Shown here one piece after another: positions 1 through 5,457 of a stretch of 5,457 nt of DNA. Source of the stretch: Alphaproteobacteria bacterium (lineage in GTDB: Bacteria > Pseudomonadota > Alphaproteobacteria > UBA1280 > UBA12223); assembly GCA_003450915.1 (NCBI GenBank), contig DMEM01000135.1, forward strand, positions 1 through 5,457, written 5' to 3'. The notes below the pieces were generated by a model, which saw only the letters and a program-made list of their open reading frames with translations, was not told the origin of the DNA and ran no database searches. Each line of letters starts with the position of its first letter. The first letter of the stretch is position 1. Position numbers and translations under genes: made by a program.

Positions 1-60
1 ATAAGATATTAAGCTTTTAACAGTATGATGTTTTTTTTATCTAAAAGCAAGAAGTAATTA

Positions 61-94
61 AAAAAAAGAAGCCTAAAAAAAGACTTCTTTTTTT
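61..94 (-). terminator. Rho-independent terminator after the 105-446 gene
   Basis: An A/T-flanked hairpin pairs 61-74 with 81-94 around a loop of six A (plus strand), with one mismatch (C72 against A83). Read on the minus strand it starts about ten bases after the TAA stop codon and its 3' side ends in a run of seven or more U. The second duplication unit carries the same hairpin at 536-565 with a perfect stem core. Confidence 0.8.
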
Positions 95-104
95 ATACTC
101 TGTA

Positions 105-446
105 TTATTTACAGAAAACTCTTGCTTCATGAGGAGTGTAAATACCAAAAGTAATAAAGCCTAGTAGACCATTTAAGAAAGTAACTTGCGTTTCAACTTT
201 AGCAACTTTTGAAACTGAACCACAAACTTTAGCCGGATTAATTGCTTTACCTTGAGCTAAACCACTAATAAAGAAGTGATGAGTTGTTTTAGATGATGCA
301 TCCATATTTGTATCGAAAGGCTCTTCAGAGAAGAATACATCGTTTCTAGCCATATCTTGTTGGTTGCCATCAAGAACGAAAGACTGTTTAGCACAGCCTG
401 CAAGTAGAGCTGTTAATGCTAAAGCAGATAACATAGTTTTGTTCAT
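105..446 (-). CDS. Bor family outer-membrane lipoprotein (copy A)
   Basis: This is a 113-residue lipoprotein precursor. A signal peptide ends in the lipobox L-L-A-G-C with Cys18 as the lipidation site. Alanine at +2 predicts Lol sorting to the outer membrane. The C-terminal half is the Bor domain: T-H-H-F-F at 55-59, a G-L-A-Q-G turn, K-V-C-G (Cys75), K-V-E-T-Q, the hydrophobic stretch 90-103 (F-L-N-G-L-L-G-F-I-T-F-G-I-Y), then T-P-H-E-A-R-V and Cys112. I recall very similar residues and the same 37-residue cysteine spacing in phage lambda Bor, which is linked to serum survival of E. coli lysogens; the role here is unknown. The two cysteines probably form a periplasmic disulfide. The start is supported by AAAGGA seven bases upstream. 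Residues 19-50 are a poorly conserved linker. It is about 82% identical to its neighbour at 577-918. Confidence 0.93.
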   Translation of the reverse strand: MNKTMLSALALTALLAGCAKQSFVLDGNQQDMARNDVFFSEEPFDTNMDASSKTTHHFFISGLAQGKAINPAKVCGSVSKVAKVETQVTFLNGLLGFITFGIYTPHEARVFCK

Positions 447-482
447 TTGTTTTTCCTTTTTTATTAAACTAAATGTTTATGA

Positions 483-510
483 ATTATAACTTTTGATAGT
501 ATGGTGTTTT
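483..510 (-). promoter_or_regulatory. Candidate promoter for the 105-446 gene
   Basis: On the minus strand there is a perfect TATAAT (plus 483-488), 36 bases before the start codon. A weak -35 (AAAACA, plus 505-510) lies 16 bases upstream. It sits between the terminator of the preceding gene and this gene, where a separate promoter would be needed. In a genome this AT-rich a TATAAT occurs by chance fairly often, so the position carries most of the weight. Confidence 0.4.
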
Positions 511-535
511 TTTTTATTTAAAATCAAGAATAAAT

Positions 536-565
536 AAAAAAGAAGTCTAAAAAAGACTTCTTCTT
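536..565 (-). terminator. Rho-independent terminator after the 577-918 gene
   Basis: A perfect 9-bp stem (AAGAAGTCT at 540-548 with AGACTTCTT at 554-562) closes a loop of five A. On the minus strand the hairpin begins about a dozen bases after the TAA stop and is followed by a U-rich tail (complement of the A run ending at 540). It is the homologue of the hairpin at 61-94. Confidence 0.82.
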
Positions 566-576
566 GGTTATTATTT

Positions 577-918
577 TTATTTACAATATACTCTGGCTTC
601 ATGAGGTGAGTAAATACCAAAGGTTAGGAAGGTTAGCAGACCATTTAAGAATGTAACCTGGGTTTCAACTTTAGCAACTCTGGCTGTAGAACCACAAACT
701 TTAGCCGGATTAATTGCTTTACCTTGAGCAAGTCCTGCAATAAAGAAGTGATGGGTCTTTTTAGATGATGCATCTAAGTTTGGATCAAATGGTTCTTCAG
801 AAAAGAAAGTATCATTTCTAGCCATCTCTTTCGCACTACCATCTAGAACAAAACTTTGTTTAGCACACCCTGCAAGAAATAGCGTAAGAGCTAAAGCAGA
901 TAAAATCGATTTATTCAT
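577..918 (-). CDS. Bor family outer-membrane lipoprotein (copy B)
   Basis: This is a 113-residue lipoprotein precursor with lipobox F-L-A-G-C (Cys18) and Ala at +2, which predicts an outer-membrane anchor. The Bor domain has T-H-H-F-F at 55-59, Cys75 in K-V-C-G, K-V-E-T-Q, the hydrophobic segment 90-103 and the C-terminal Y-C-K with Cys112. The cysteine spacing of 37 residues is the same in all four paralogues here. The start is supported by AAGGGGAA about six bases upstream, the strongest ribosome-binding site in the window. The gene lies between the terminator at 1024-1056 and its own terminator at 536-565, so it should be a single-gene transcript. Its 105-base leader region (919-1023) shows no clear promoter that I could defend. 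The function is inferred only from family membership; lambda Bor affects serum survival. Confidence 0.93.
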   Translation of the reverse strand: MNKSILSALALTLFLAGCAKQSFVLDGSAKEMARNDTFFSEEPFDPNLDASSKKTHHFFIAGLAQGKAINPAKVCGSTARVAKVETQVTFLNGLLTFLTFGIYSPHEARVYCK

Positions 919-1023
919 ATTTTTCCCCTTTTTATTATTGTTGTTATCAAAATATCTAAGTACTTATAGGGTTAGGCTATAATCAGATTGTTTAACATCC
1001 TGAAAACTCATAAAATTATACAT

Positions 1024-1056
1024 AAAAAAAGCAAACTTTCTTAGAAGTCTGCTTTT
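1024..1056 (-). terminator. Rho-independent terminator after the 1081-1404 gene
   Basis: AAAAGCA (1027-1033) pairs with TGCTTTT (1050-1056). After one mismatch, ACTT (1035-1038) pairs with AAGT (1045-1048) around a six-base loop. On the minus strand it lies 24 bases after the TAA stop and ends in a run of U (complement of the seven A at 1024-1030). Its sequence differs from the two duplicated terminators further left. Confidence 0.78.
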
Positions 1057-1080
1057 GCATAATAATAATTTAACAATGTT

Positions 1081-1404
1081 TTATTGTTTAACTACTTTTA
1101 AAGATTGATTTACTTCTTTAGAGCAGTAAACTGTTGAAGTCATTGGTGTGTAAATACCAAAAGTTAGTAGAGTAACAACAGCTTGACCGCCACTCATTCT
1201 ACTTTCAACTTTAGAAACGTTGTTTCTTGATTTACAAATTCTAGCAACATCAACTTTTGAAGTTTGACCAATACCCCATAAGAAGAAGTGACTTGTTTTA
1301 CTTACATCATAATCCATTGGTTTGTCTGCAACATATACTGTTTGTTTTGCACATGAAGCTAAAACTACTAGAGAGCATAATAATGCTAATTTTTTGAAAT
1401 TCAT
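1081..1404 (-). CDS. Bor family lipoprotein with a C-terminal tail
   Basis: This is a 107-residue lipoprotein precursor. A basic N-terminus (K4, K5) and hydrophobic core lead to the lipobox V-L-A-S-C with Cys18, followed by A-K-Q as in the duplicated pair. The linker is shorter than in those copies. The Bor core is recognisable: T-S-H-F-F-L-W-G-I-G-Q at about 37-47, I-C-K with Cys57, K-V-E-S, then L-T-F-G-I-Y-T-P and V-Y-C with Cys94. The cysteines are again 37 residues apart. Unlike the others it extends 13 residues past the second cysteine, with several lysines. AAGGA about eight bases upstream supports the start. It lies 23 bases downstream of the 1428-1715 gene and probably shares its transcript, which would end at 1024-1056. 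The specific function is unknown. Confidence 0.88.
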   Translation of the reverse strand: MNFKKLALLCSLVVLASCAKQTVYVADKPMDYDVSKTSHFFLWGIGQTSKVDVARICKSRNNVSKVESRMSGGQAVVTLLTFGIYTPMTSTVYCSKEVNQSLKVVKQ

Positions 1405-1427
1405 TTTATTAATCCTTAATTTAGTGT

Positions 1428-1715
1428 TTAGTCTTTACAGTATACTGTAACATCTCTAGGTGTGTAGATAGGAGCTACTAAAAGCTTAATCAGTACTGAT
1501 AATGGTTTTTCAGCTGTTTCAATTTTTACAATATCTTCAGGTGTTTTACAAACTTCCATTGCATCGAACTCTTCTTCTTGACCAATACCAAAGAAAAAGA
1601 AGTTTTGCATTTCTGTTTCTTCATATCTGATTCTTTCTCTTTCAAACTGGTATGATTGAGTAGCACAGCCCGTAAGCATCATTACAGAAAGCGCTGTCAT
1701 TATTACTTTTTTCAT
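1428..1715 (-). CDS. Divergent Bor family lipoprotein, first gene of a two-gene operon
   Basis: This is a 95-residue lipoprotein precursor with lipobox M-L-T-G-C (Cys17) and Ala-Thr-Gln after it. It is the most divergent of the four paralogues. The family histidines are replaced (N-F-F-F-F-F-G-I-G-Q at about 38-46), the linker is rich in Glu and Arg, and the L-T-F-G-I-Y-T-P stretch has become V-A-P-I-Y-T-P. The framework that identifies the family is kept: F-F-G-I-G-Q, V-C-K with Cys56, V-K-I-E-T, I-Y-T-P-R-D-V-T-V-Y-C with Cys93, and the 37-residue cysteine spacing. An AAAGGA lies about 13 bases before ATG, a rather long spacing. The gene faces away from uvrA and has the best-looking promoter in the window. 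Function beyond the family is not known. Confidence 0.85.
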   Translation of the reverse strand: MKKVIMTALSVMMLTGCATQSYQFERERIRYEETEMQNFFFFGIGQEEEFDAMEVCKTPEDIVKIETAEKPLSVLIKLLVAPIYTPRDVTVYCKD

Positions 1716-1768
1716 CTTACACTATATTTCCTTTGATTAAATTTTATGCATATTTAATTTATTAAAGT

Positions 1769-1797
1769 TCTACAATAAATCATATATAGATTATTAT
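1769..1797 (+). promoter_or_regulatory. Candidate uvrA promoter
   Basis: TCTACA (1769-1774, four of six bases of TTGACA), a 17-base spacer and TATTAT (1792-1797, five of six bases of TATAAT) lie about 65 bases before the uvrA start. An alternative nearer the gene is TTTCAA (1815-1820) with TATTAA (1838-1843), also at 17 bases but with weaker matches. I found no alphaproteobacterial GTTC-N7-GTTC and no CTG-N10-CAG SOS box in 1716-1861, so damage induction is not supported. Confidence 0.4.
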
Positions 1798-1820
1798 ACA
1801 TATTATATGAAAAATTTCAA
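1793..1820 (-). promoter_or_regulatory. Candidate promoter of the lipoprotein operon 1715-1081
   Basis: On the minus strand TTGAAA (plus 1815-1820), a 16-base spacer and a perfect TATAAT (plus 1793-1798) lie about 77 bases before the start of the 1428-1715 gene. Its -10 bases coincide with the -10 of the candidate uvrA promoter on the other strand. Confidence 0.55.
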
Positions 1821-1861
1821 CTAAAGAATGCGAAAAATATTAAGAAAGTCAAATACTAAAT

Positions 1862-4702
1862 ATGGCAAAGTATATAGAAGTAAAAGGTGCAAGAGAGCAC
1901 AACTTAAAAAATATTGATGTTAAAATCCCTAAAAATAGCTTAACGGTTATTACAGGTTTATCAGGTTCAGGTAAATCAAGCTTGGCTTTTGATACTATTT
2001 ATGCAGAAGGTCACAGACGTTTTGTAGAAAGCTTATCAGCTTATGCAAGGCAGTTCTTAAACATTACAGCAAAGCCAGAAGTTGACAGTATCACAGGACT
2101 ATCACCAGCGATTGCTATTGAGCAAAAAACAACTTCAAAAAACCCACGTTCAACAGTAGGGACAATTACCGAAATTTATGACTATTTAAGAATTCTATAT
2201 ACTCAAGTTGGTACGCCATATTGCCCAACGCATAAAATCGCTATTTCATCTCAAACAGTTTCTGAAATGGTAGATAAAGTTTTAACAATGCCAGAAAAAA
2301 CTCGTATTCAAATTTTAGCACCAATTGTAAGACAAAGAAAAGGTGAGCATTCTAAATTAGTTAAAGAATTACAAAAACAAGGTTTTACCAAAATTAAAGT
2401 AGATGGAGAGATGTTTCAAATTGAAGACTTTCCAGAGCTTGATAAAAAATTTAAACATGACTTAGAAATTGTTGTTGATAGACTAGCCGTAAAGCCTGAT
2501 AATCAATCTCGCTTAGCTGAGTCAATCGAAACAGCATTAGGAATCGCAGAAGACTTAGTTATTGTAGAAACAGTACCTAAAGATGATACCAAACCAGAAC
2601 AAATGCTATTTTCAGCAAAGTATGCTTGTCCACATTGCGGTTTCTCATTGCCAGATTTAGAACCAAGAATGTTTTCATTCAATAGCCCATTTGGGGCGTG
2701 TCAAACCTGTGACGGTATTGGCGGTTTGCAACACTTTGATGAGCATTTAATTATAGAAGATTACAATAAAGCACTACTAGATGAGGTAAAAGGGAAACAC
2801 GTAACAACAATTCGTCCATGGTCTGATTTAAATGAACTACAATACGATATTTTAATTTCATTAGCTAAAAAGCATAAGATAAACTTGTTAGCACCAGCTA
2901 ATACTCACCCTGATGAATTTATGCACGAGTTATTCTATGGTTCTAAAGAACCTTTAACGCTAATGGAAGGCTATAAAGGCGAGCAGCTTAAATTTAAAGG
3001 TATTATCCCTAGTTTAGAAAAGCAGTGGAAAGTAGCAGGACCTCATAAAAAATATGCTCTAAATAGATTTAGAAGTTTAAAAACTTGTACAGATTGTAAC
3101 GGCTCAAGGTTAAAAGACTCAGTATTGGCAGTTAAAATAAATGATTTGAGTATTTCAGATGTGACACAATTTAGTATAACTCAATCTAAAGAGTTTTTCG
3201 GCGGACTATATCGTACATTATCAGAGAAAAATAAAATTATTGCAAAGCCAATCCTAAAAGAAATTAATGAACGTCTTAGCTTTTTAAGCTATGTTGGTTT
3301 AGATTATTTATCATTAGATAGAACCTCTGGTACATTATCAGGTGGTGAGTCTCAAAGAATTAGACTAGCATCTCAAGTAGGCTCTGGTTTAAATGGTGTT
3401 CTATATGTATTAGATGAGCCTTCAATTGGTTTACATCAAAAAGATAATGATAGATTATTAGATACTCTAAAACAGCTTAGAGACTTAGATAATACAGTTA
3501 TTGTAGTAGAGCATGATGAAGATGCTATTAGATCAGCTGACTATGTATTAGATATTGGCCCTAAAGCAGGTATTCATGGTGGGCAAGTTATTGCTGCAGG
3601 TACTCCTAAACAAATTATGGCAAATAAGAAATCTGTAACAGGTGCTTATTTAAACGGAGAGCGTAAAATTGCAATTCCAGAAAATAGAAGACCAGTTAGC
3701 TTTGATAATAAACTTTCAGTATTGGGCGCATCTGCAAATAACCTAAAAAATGTTGATGTAGATTTCCCATTAGGGGTGATGACTTGTGTAACAGGTGTTT
3801 CAGGTGGTGGTAAATCAAGCTTAGTAATTGATACCTTATATCAAGGCTTAGCTCAAAGACTAAATGGTGGCCATTATGCAGTAGGTAAGCACAAAGATAT
3901 TACAGGGCTAGAACATATCGATAAAATTGTTGATATCGACCAAAGTCCAATTGGTAGAACTCCAAGATCAAACCCTGCAACATACACAGGGCTAATGGAT
4001 CCGATTAGAACATGGTTCTCAGGCTTACCTGCATCAAAAGCACGTGGTTATAAACCAGGACGTTTTTCATTTAATGTTAAGGGCGGTCGTTGTGAGGCCT
4101 GTCAAGGTGATGGTTTAATTAAAATTGAAATGCATTTCTTAGCAGATGTATATGTGCCTTGTGAGGTTTGTGATGGTAAGCGTTATAACCGTGAGACCTT
4201 AGACGTTAAACAAGACGGTAAAACAATTGCTGATGTTTTGGATATGTCGGTAGAAGAAGCTTTGGAATTCTTCTCTGAAGTTCCAAACATTAGAAAAACT
4301 CTTCAATTGTTAATGGATGTTGGTTTGTCTTATATTAAGCTAGGGCAGAGTGCAACGACATTATCGGGTGGTGAGGCTCAAAGAATTAAGCTAGCTAAAG
4401 AGCTTTCTAAGCGTTCTACAGGTAAAACCTTATATATTTTAGATGAACCAACTACAGGTCTTCATTTTCAAGATATTGATTTACTGCTAAAAGTGCTTCA
4501 TCGTTTAGTAGATGAAGGCAATACAATGGTTATTATTGAACATAATTTAGATGTTATTAAAACAGCAGATTATATTATTGATATAGGCCCTGAAGGAGGT
4601 CAATTTGGAGGAGAAATAGTTGCTAAAGGAGTTCCTGAAAAAGTAGCAACGTCTAAAAAGTCACATACGGCAAGGTATTTAAAACAAGCTTTAGAGAAAT
4701 AA
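1862..4702 (+). CDS. uvrA: UvrA, excision nuclease ABC damage-recognition ATPase
   Basis: This is a full-length UvrA of 946 residues (E. coli UvrA is 940). It dimerises, scans DNA for bulky lesions and loads UvrB to start nucleotide excision repair in the cytoplasm. The first ATP-binding cassette has Walker A G-L-S-G-S-G-K-S at 32-39, signature L-S-G-G-E at 492-496 and Walker B L-D-E-P at 517-520. The second has Walker A G-V-S-G-G-G-K-S at 645-652, signature at 834-838 and Walker B at 860-863. Zinc modules sit at Cys256/259/280/283 and Cys744/747/767/770, and a further CxxC is at 409/412. The region at about 120-250 corresponds to the UvrB-interaction domain. The start fits the family N-terminus (I-E-V-K-G-A-R-E-H-N-L-K-N). 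The ribosome-binding site is weak: only AAGAAAG lies upstream, 13 bases away. No key residue is missing. It is monocistronic here; uvrB and uvrC are not in the window. Confidence 0.99.
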   Translation: MAKYIEVKGAREHNLKNIDVKIPKNSLTVITGLSGSGKSSLAFDTIYAEGHRRFVESLSAYARQFLNITAKPEVDSITGLSPAIAIEQKTTSKNPRSTVGTITEIYDYLRILYTQVGTPYCPTHKIAISSQTVSEMVDKVLTMPEKTRIQILAPIVRQRKGEHSKLVKELQKQGFTKIKVDGEMFQIEDFPELDKKFKHDLEIVVDRLAVKPDNQSRLAESIETALGIAEDLVIVETVPKDDTKPEQMLFSAKYACPHCGFSLPDLEPRMFSFNSPFGACQTCDGIGGLQHFDEHLIIEDYNKALLDEVKGKHVTTIRPWSDLNELQYDILISLAKKHKINLLAPANTHPDEFMHELFYGSKEPLTLMEGYKGEQLKFKGIIPSLEKQWKVAGPHKKYALNRFRSLKTCTDCNGSRLKDSVLAVKINDLSISDVTQFSITQSKEFFGGLYRTLSEKNKIIAKPILKEINERLSFLSYVGLDYLSLDRTSGTLSGGESQRIRLASQVGSGLNGVLYVLDEPSIGLHQKDNDRLLDTLKQLRDLDNTVIVVEHDEDAIRSADYVLDIGPKAGIHGGQVIAAGTPKQIMANKKSVTGAYLNGERKIAIPENRRPVSFDNKLSVLGASANNLKNVDVDFPLGVMTCVTGVSGGGKSSLVIDTLYQGLAQRLNGGHYAVGKHKDITGLEHIDKIVDIDQSPIGRTPRSNPATYTGLMDPIRTWFSGLPASKARGYKPGRFSFNVKGGRCEACQGDGLIKIEMHFLADVYVPCEVCDGKRYNRETLDVKQDGKTIADVLDMSVEEALEFFSEVPNIRKTLQLLMDVGLSYIKLGQSATTLSGGEAQRIKLAKELSKRSTGKTLYILDEPTTGLHFQDIDLLLKVLHRLVDEGNTMVIIEHNLDVIKTADYIIDIGPEGGQFGGEIVAKGVPEKVATSKKSHTARYLKQALEK

Positions 4703-4777
4703 ATGAAATCACCTTGAAAAACAATTGCTTTAAATTTACTATCATTTAAGTTAAAAACTGCTGAAAAGCAAAATATC

Positions 4778-4844
4778 GTCATCCCGGACTCCGATCCGGG
4801 ATCTCAAACGAATTAAGGAGATCCTGAATCAAGTTCAGGATGAC
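4778..4844. repeat. Compound palindromic repeat (two inverted GTCATCC...GGATCTC elements)
   Basis: The arms are 4778-4805 and 4818-4844, separated by 12 bases. The right arm is an inverted, diverged copy of the left: both read GTCATCC...GGATCTC in their own orientation. Each arm is also a hairpin by itself, with 8-bp stems 4781-4788/4795-4802 and 4821-4828/4834-4841. The two arms differ in these stems by two compensating base-pair changes (C-G to T-A and G-C to A-T), so each keeps a perfect stem. The left arm is about 64% G+C in AT-rich surroundings. Palindromes of this style are dispersed between genes in many alphaproteobacterial genomes. It could act as a processing or end structure for the uvrA mRNA, but it has no following T run. 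Confidence 0.85.
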
Positions 4845-4890
4845 AAGTACACTTGAAATACCTTCAGCCTTTAACTTATTATAATAAAAT

Positions 4891-4931
4891 AAAAAGCCCC
4901 TCCGCTTTGATTTAGCTTTGGGGATCTTTTT
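4891..4931. terminator. Bidirectional terminator between uvrA and the 4937-5413 gene
   Basis: AAAAAG-CCCC (4891-4900) pairs with GGGG-AT-CTTTTT (4920-4931), with a two-base bulge; GC at 4904-4905 and 4915-4916 may pair inside. The A run on one side and T run on the other give a U tail in either direction, which suits two converging genes. It begins five bases after the TAG stop of the minus-strand gene and about 190 bases after the uvrA stop. It fits the minus-strand gene best and is the first plausible intrinsic terminator for uvrA. Confidence 0.75.
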
Positions 4932-4936
4932 CGTAA

Positions 4937-5413
4937 CTACAAAGCATAAATTTTAACTTTTGCTTTTTCCATTTTGTGCATGATTCTATTATGTTCATTT
5001 CTAATGTTAAGCTCATCGGCATAATCCAAGTCAGAGTGTAATACATGAACCAGTTTAATTGCATTTAAATGTTGATCAACATTAGTTATTTCATGACTTT
5101 TTTGAGCGTTTAATTTTCTTAGCTCTGTAATTGAAATGCTTGCATTTGCAATAGATGCTGCAAATGGAGTGTAAATTCTGTAAATATCAGACTCAATCTC
5201 TTCTAAATGACTAATTGCTAAAATTAACTTGGAAGTCTCAGTTTTATCAGATATATTAATTAAATGACGACGCATTTGTTGCAAGTCTAAAAGAAGCTCT
5301 CCTTTTGCTCCTACAAATTTTTTTACCTCTTCTAATGGTCTTCTCTGTTTTTTTGCTAAATTTCTAGACATTTTTTCTAATGATTTTATCAAAAATTCAG
5401 TTTTCCCGTTCAT
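4937..5413 (-). CDS. Hypothetical helical protein of 158 residues
   Basis: I do not recognise this protein. It has no signal peptide, no hydrophobic segment long enough for the membrane, no cysteine or tryptophan, and only two prolines (26 and 83). It is rich in Leu, Ile, Lys and Glu, and its heptad-like spacing suggests a cytoplasmic helical bundle or coiled coil. A basic cluster (K-K-Q-R-R at 21-25) lies near the N-terminus, and a polar C-terminal stretch (R-N-E-H-N-R at 138-143) is followed by alternating basic and acidic residues. The ribosome-binding site is weak (AGAG about seven bases before ATG); Met15 is a possible alternative start. A terminator follows the stop at once, and codon composition matches the AT-rich neighbours. 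These points support a real gene. The gene converges on uvrA and shares no transcript with it, so context gives no clue to its job. Confidence 0.7.
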   Translation of the reverse strand: MNGKTEFLIKSLEKMSRNLAKKQRRPLEEVKKFVGAKGELLLDLQQMRRHLINISDKTETSKLILAISHLEEIESDIYRIYTPFAASIANASISITELRKLNAQKSHEITNVDQHLNAIKLVHVLHSDLDYADELNIRNEHNRIMHKMEKAKVKIYAL

Positions 5414-5457
5414 AATAGATCTCTAAAAGTAATAAGTTAATTGGTAATTTTTTTATA

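Larger units (their letters stand above)
14..446. repeat. Tandem duplication unit A (flank, terminator and Bor-like gene)
   Basis: This is one of two adjacent homologous units; the other is 490-918. Read on the plus strand, each holds a short flank (14-30 here, 490-506 in the other, matching at 14 of 17 bases), a T-rich then A-rich stretch, a hairpin terminator with nearly the same stem, and a minus-strand lipoprotein gene of exactly 113 codons. The match through non-coding DNA shows that the whole transcription unit was duplicated, not only the coding part. The boundaries are approximate. Confidence 0.75.
490..918. repeat. Tandem duplication unit B (flank, terminator and Bor-like gene)
   Basis: This is the partner of the unit at 14-446, with the same order of flank, hairpin terminator and 113-codon lipoprotein gene. 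The proteins differ at about 20 positions with no insertion or deletion. The differences cluster in the signal peptide, the linker around residues 28-54 and residues 78-80. The Bor core is nearly unchanged, so the copies have diverged under constraint and are not a very recent duplication. Confidence 0.75.

Noticed and set aside
14..565. Repeated hairpins as a CRISPR-like or riboswitch array
   Set aside because: The repeats are about 475 bases apart with genes between them, and each hairpin sits just after a stop codon with a U tail. They are terminators copied with their genes.
1015..1020. Perfect minus-strand TATAAT upstream of the 577-918 gene
   Set aside because: Its -35 would fall inside the terminator hairpin at 1024-1056 and matches poorly. 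A further -10-like TATAAG (plus 963-968) has no -35 at a normal distance. The promoter of this gene remains unassigned.
1..1715. Prophage remnant, suggested by the Bor family link to lambda
   Set aside because: No integrase, lysis, tail or other phage gene and no attachment-site repeat is visible. Bor-like genes also occur outside prophages, so family membership alone does not show phage origin.
1716..1861. Possible SOS box upstream of uvrA
   Set aside because: One GTTC occurs at 1767-1770, but there is no second GTTC seven bases on, no GAAC, and no CTG-N10-CAG. LexA control is not supported.
4725..4771. Possible uvrA terminator just after the stop codon (TTGCTTT ... AAAGCAA with inner TTAAAT/ATTTAA)
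   Set aside because: The stem is interrupted by a long one-sided bulge, is mostly A-T, and has no T run after it. The hairpin at 4891-4931 is a better candidate.
4600..4782. Minus-strand ORF of 60 codons overlapping the 3' end of uvrA
   Set aside because: Most of it is antisense to the conserved UvrA C-terminus; it has no convincing ribosome-binding site and its protein resembles nothing I know. It is a shadow frame.

Overview
The window is a low-G+C bacterial chromosome segment (roughly one-third G+C by eye) built around an intact uvrA gene. The organism is most likely an alphaproteobacterium of the AT-rich, host-associated kind. This rests on three things: the AT richness, a UvrA with the G-V-S-G-G-G-K-S form of the second Walker A motif that I associate with alphaproteobacterial UvrA, and a GTCATCC...GGATGAC palindromic repeat of a style common in that class. 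The assignment is an inference, not a proof.

Left part (1-1715, all on the minus strand): four small lipoprotein genes in a row, all members of the family of phage lambda Bor (Iss-like outer-membrane lipoproteins linked to serum survival in E. coli). In the direction of transcription they are 1715-1428, 1404-1081, 918-577 and 446-105. The first two are 23 bases apart and look like one operon that ends at a hairpin terminator. The last two are about 82% identical and come from a tandem duplication that also copied the terminator and upstream flank. The first 60 bases of the window repeat the flank that lies upstream of the 446-105 gene, so the array probably continues past the left edge.

Middle (1716-1861): a 146-base divergent intergenic region. 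Candidate promoters for the lipoprotein operon and for uvrA face away from each other and share almost the same -10 bases. No SOS box was found.

Centre (1862-4702, plus strand): full-length uvrA, the damage-recognition ATPase of nucleotide excision repair, with both ATP-binding cassettes and both CxxC...CxxC zinc modules intact.

Right part (4703-5457): a compound palindromic repeat (4778-4844), a hairpin terminator that can serve both converging genes (4891-4931), and a minus-strand gene for a 158-residue helical protein that I do not recognise. No tRNA, rRNA, CRISPR array, insertion sequence or prophage structural gene is visible. The Bor-family array is the most unusual content. The remainder is ordinary chromosomal housekeeping.
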